The notes under the pieces were generated by a model, which saw nothing but the letters and a program-made list of their open reading frames with translations, had not been told where the DNA came from and searched no databases. The position numbers were made by a program, and so were the translations under genes. DNA of 13,062 bases. Source: Candidatus Bipolaricaulota bacterium. Lineage in GTDB: Bacteria > Bipolaricaulota > Bipolaricaulia > UBA7950 > UBA9294. The stretch lies in the NCBI GenBank assembly GCA_021129875.1, contig JAJOKK010000079.1, positions 32,610 to 45,671 of the forward strand. The letters run 5' to 3'. This document shows, one piece after another, positions 13,062 through 13,062 of the stretch. How positions within the stretch are numbered: the stretch's first letter is position 1; each line of letters opens with the position of its first letter.

Positions 13062-13062
13062 A

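Overview
The window is bacterial chromosome of moderately high GC with short intergenic gaps. It holds ten complete protein genes and perhaps the tail of an eleventh at the right edge. No rRNA, tRNA, CRISPR array, insertion sequence or phage gene was seen. The large RNA polymerase beta' subunit (1653 aa) has an added N-terminal sandwich-hybrid domain and an uninterrupted trigger loop. This points away from Proteobacteria and toward deep-branching, Thermotoga/Aquifex/Thermus-like lineages or a related candidate phylum. The phylum itself is a guess.

Left part, minus strand (1-8314). Read in the direction of transcription this is hpf - PP-loop protein - fmdB-like gene - 393 nt gap - rpoC - rpsL - rpsG. 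hpf and the PP-loop gene look like one operon behind a good sigma70-type promoter. The fmdB-like gene has its own promoter, whose -35 box covers the stop codon of the PP-loop gene. rpoC starts with TTG behind a strong Shine-Dalgarno and has no rpoB in front of it, which is unusual. rpsL and rpsG follow from an exact consensus promoter (TTGACA-N17-TATAAT) that begins four bases past the rpoC stop codon. fusA, the usual next gene, is not reached: the last 88 nt hold only small repeats.

Middle (8315-8899). This is a divergent intergenic region. It contains the hpf promoter, a field of decayed short direct repeats, a possible cysC promoter, and a stretch of consecutive small hairpins in front of cysC.

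Right part, plus strand (8900-12789). cysC and sat overlap by ATGA and together turn sulfate into PAPS. They are followed by deoD-type purine nucleoside phosphorylase and a flavodoxin-like gene, which ends in a strong terminator that contains its own stop codon, and then by a separate O-methyltransferase gene. The last 273 nt hold no clear gene.

No obvious new multi-gene system is present. The points most worth following are the uncoupling of rpoC from rpoB, the hpf-linked PP-loop protein whose nucleotide-binding signature is degenerate, the consensus promoter between rpoC and rpsL, the extra domains in RpoC, and the structured-looking cysC leader.
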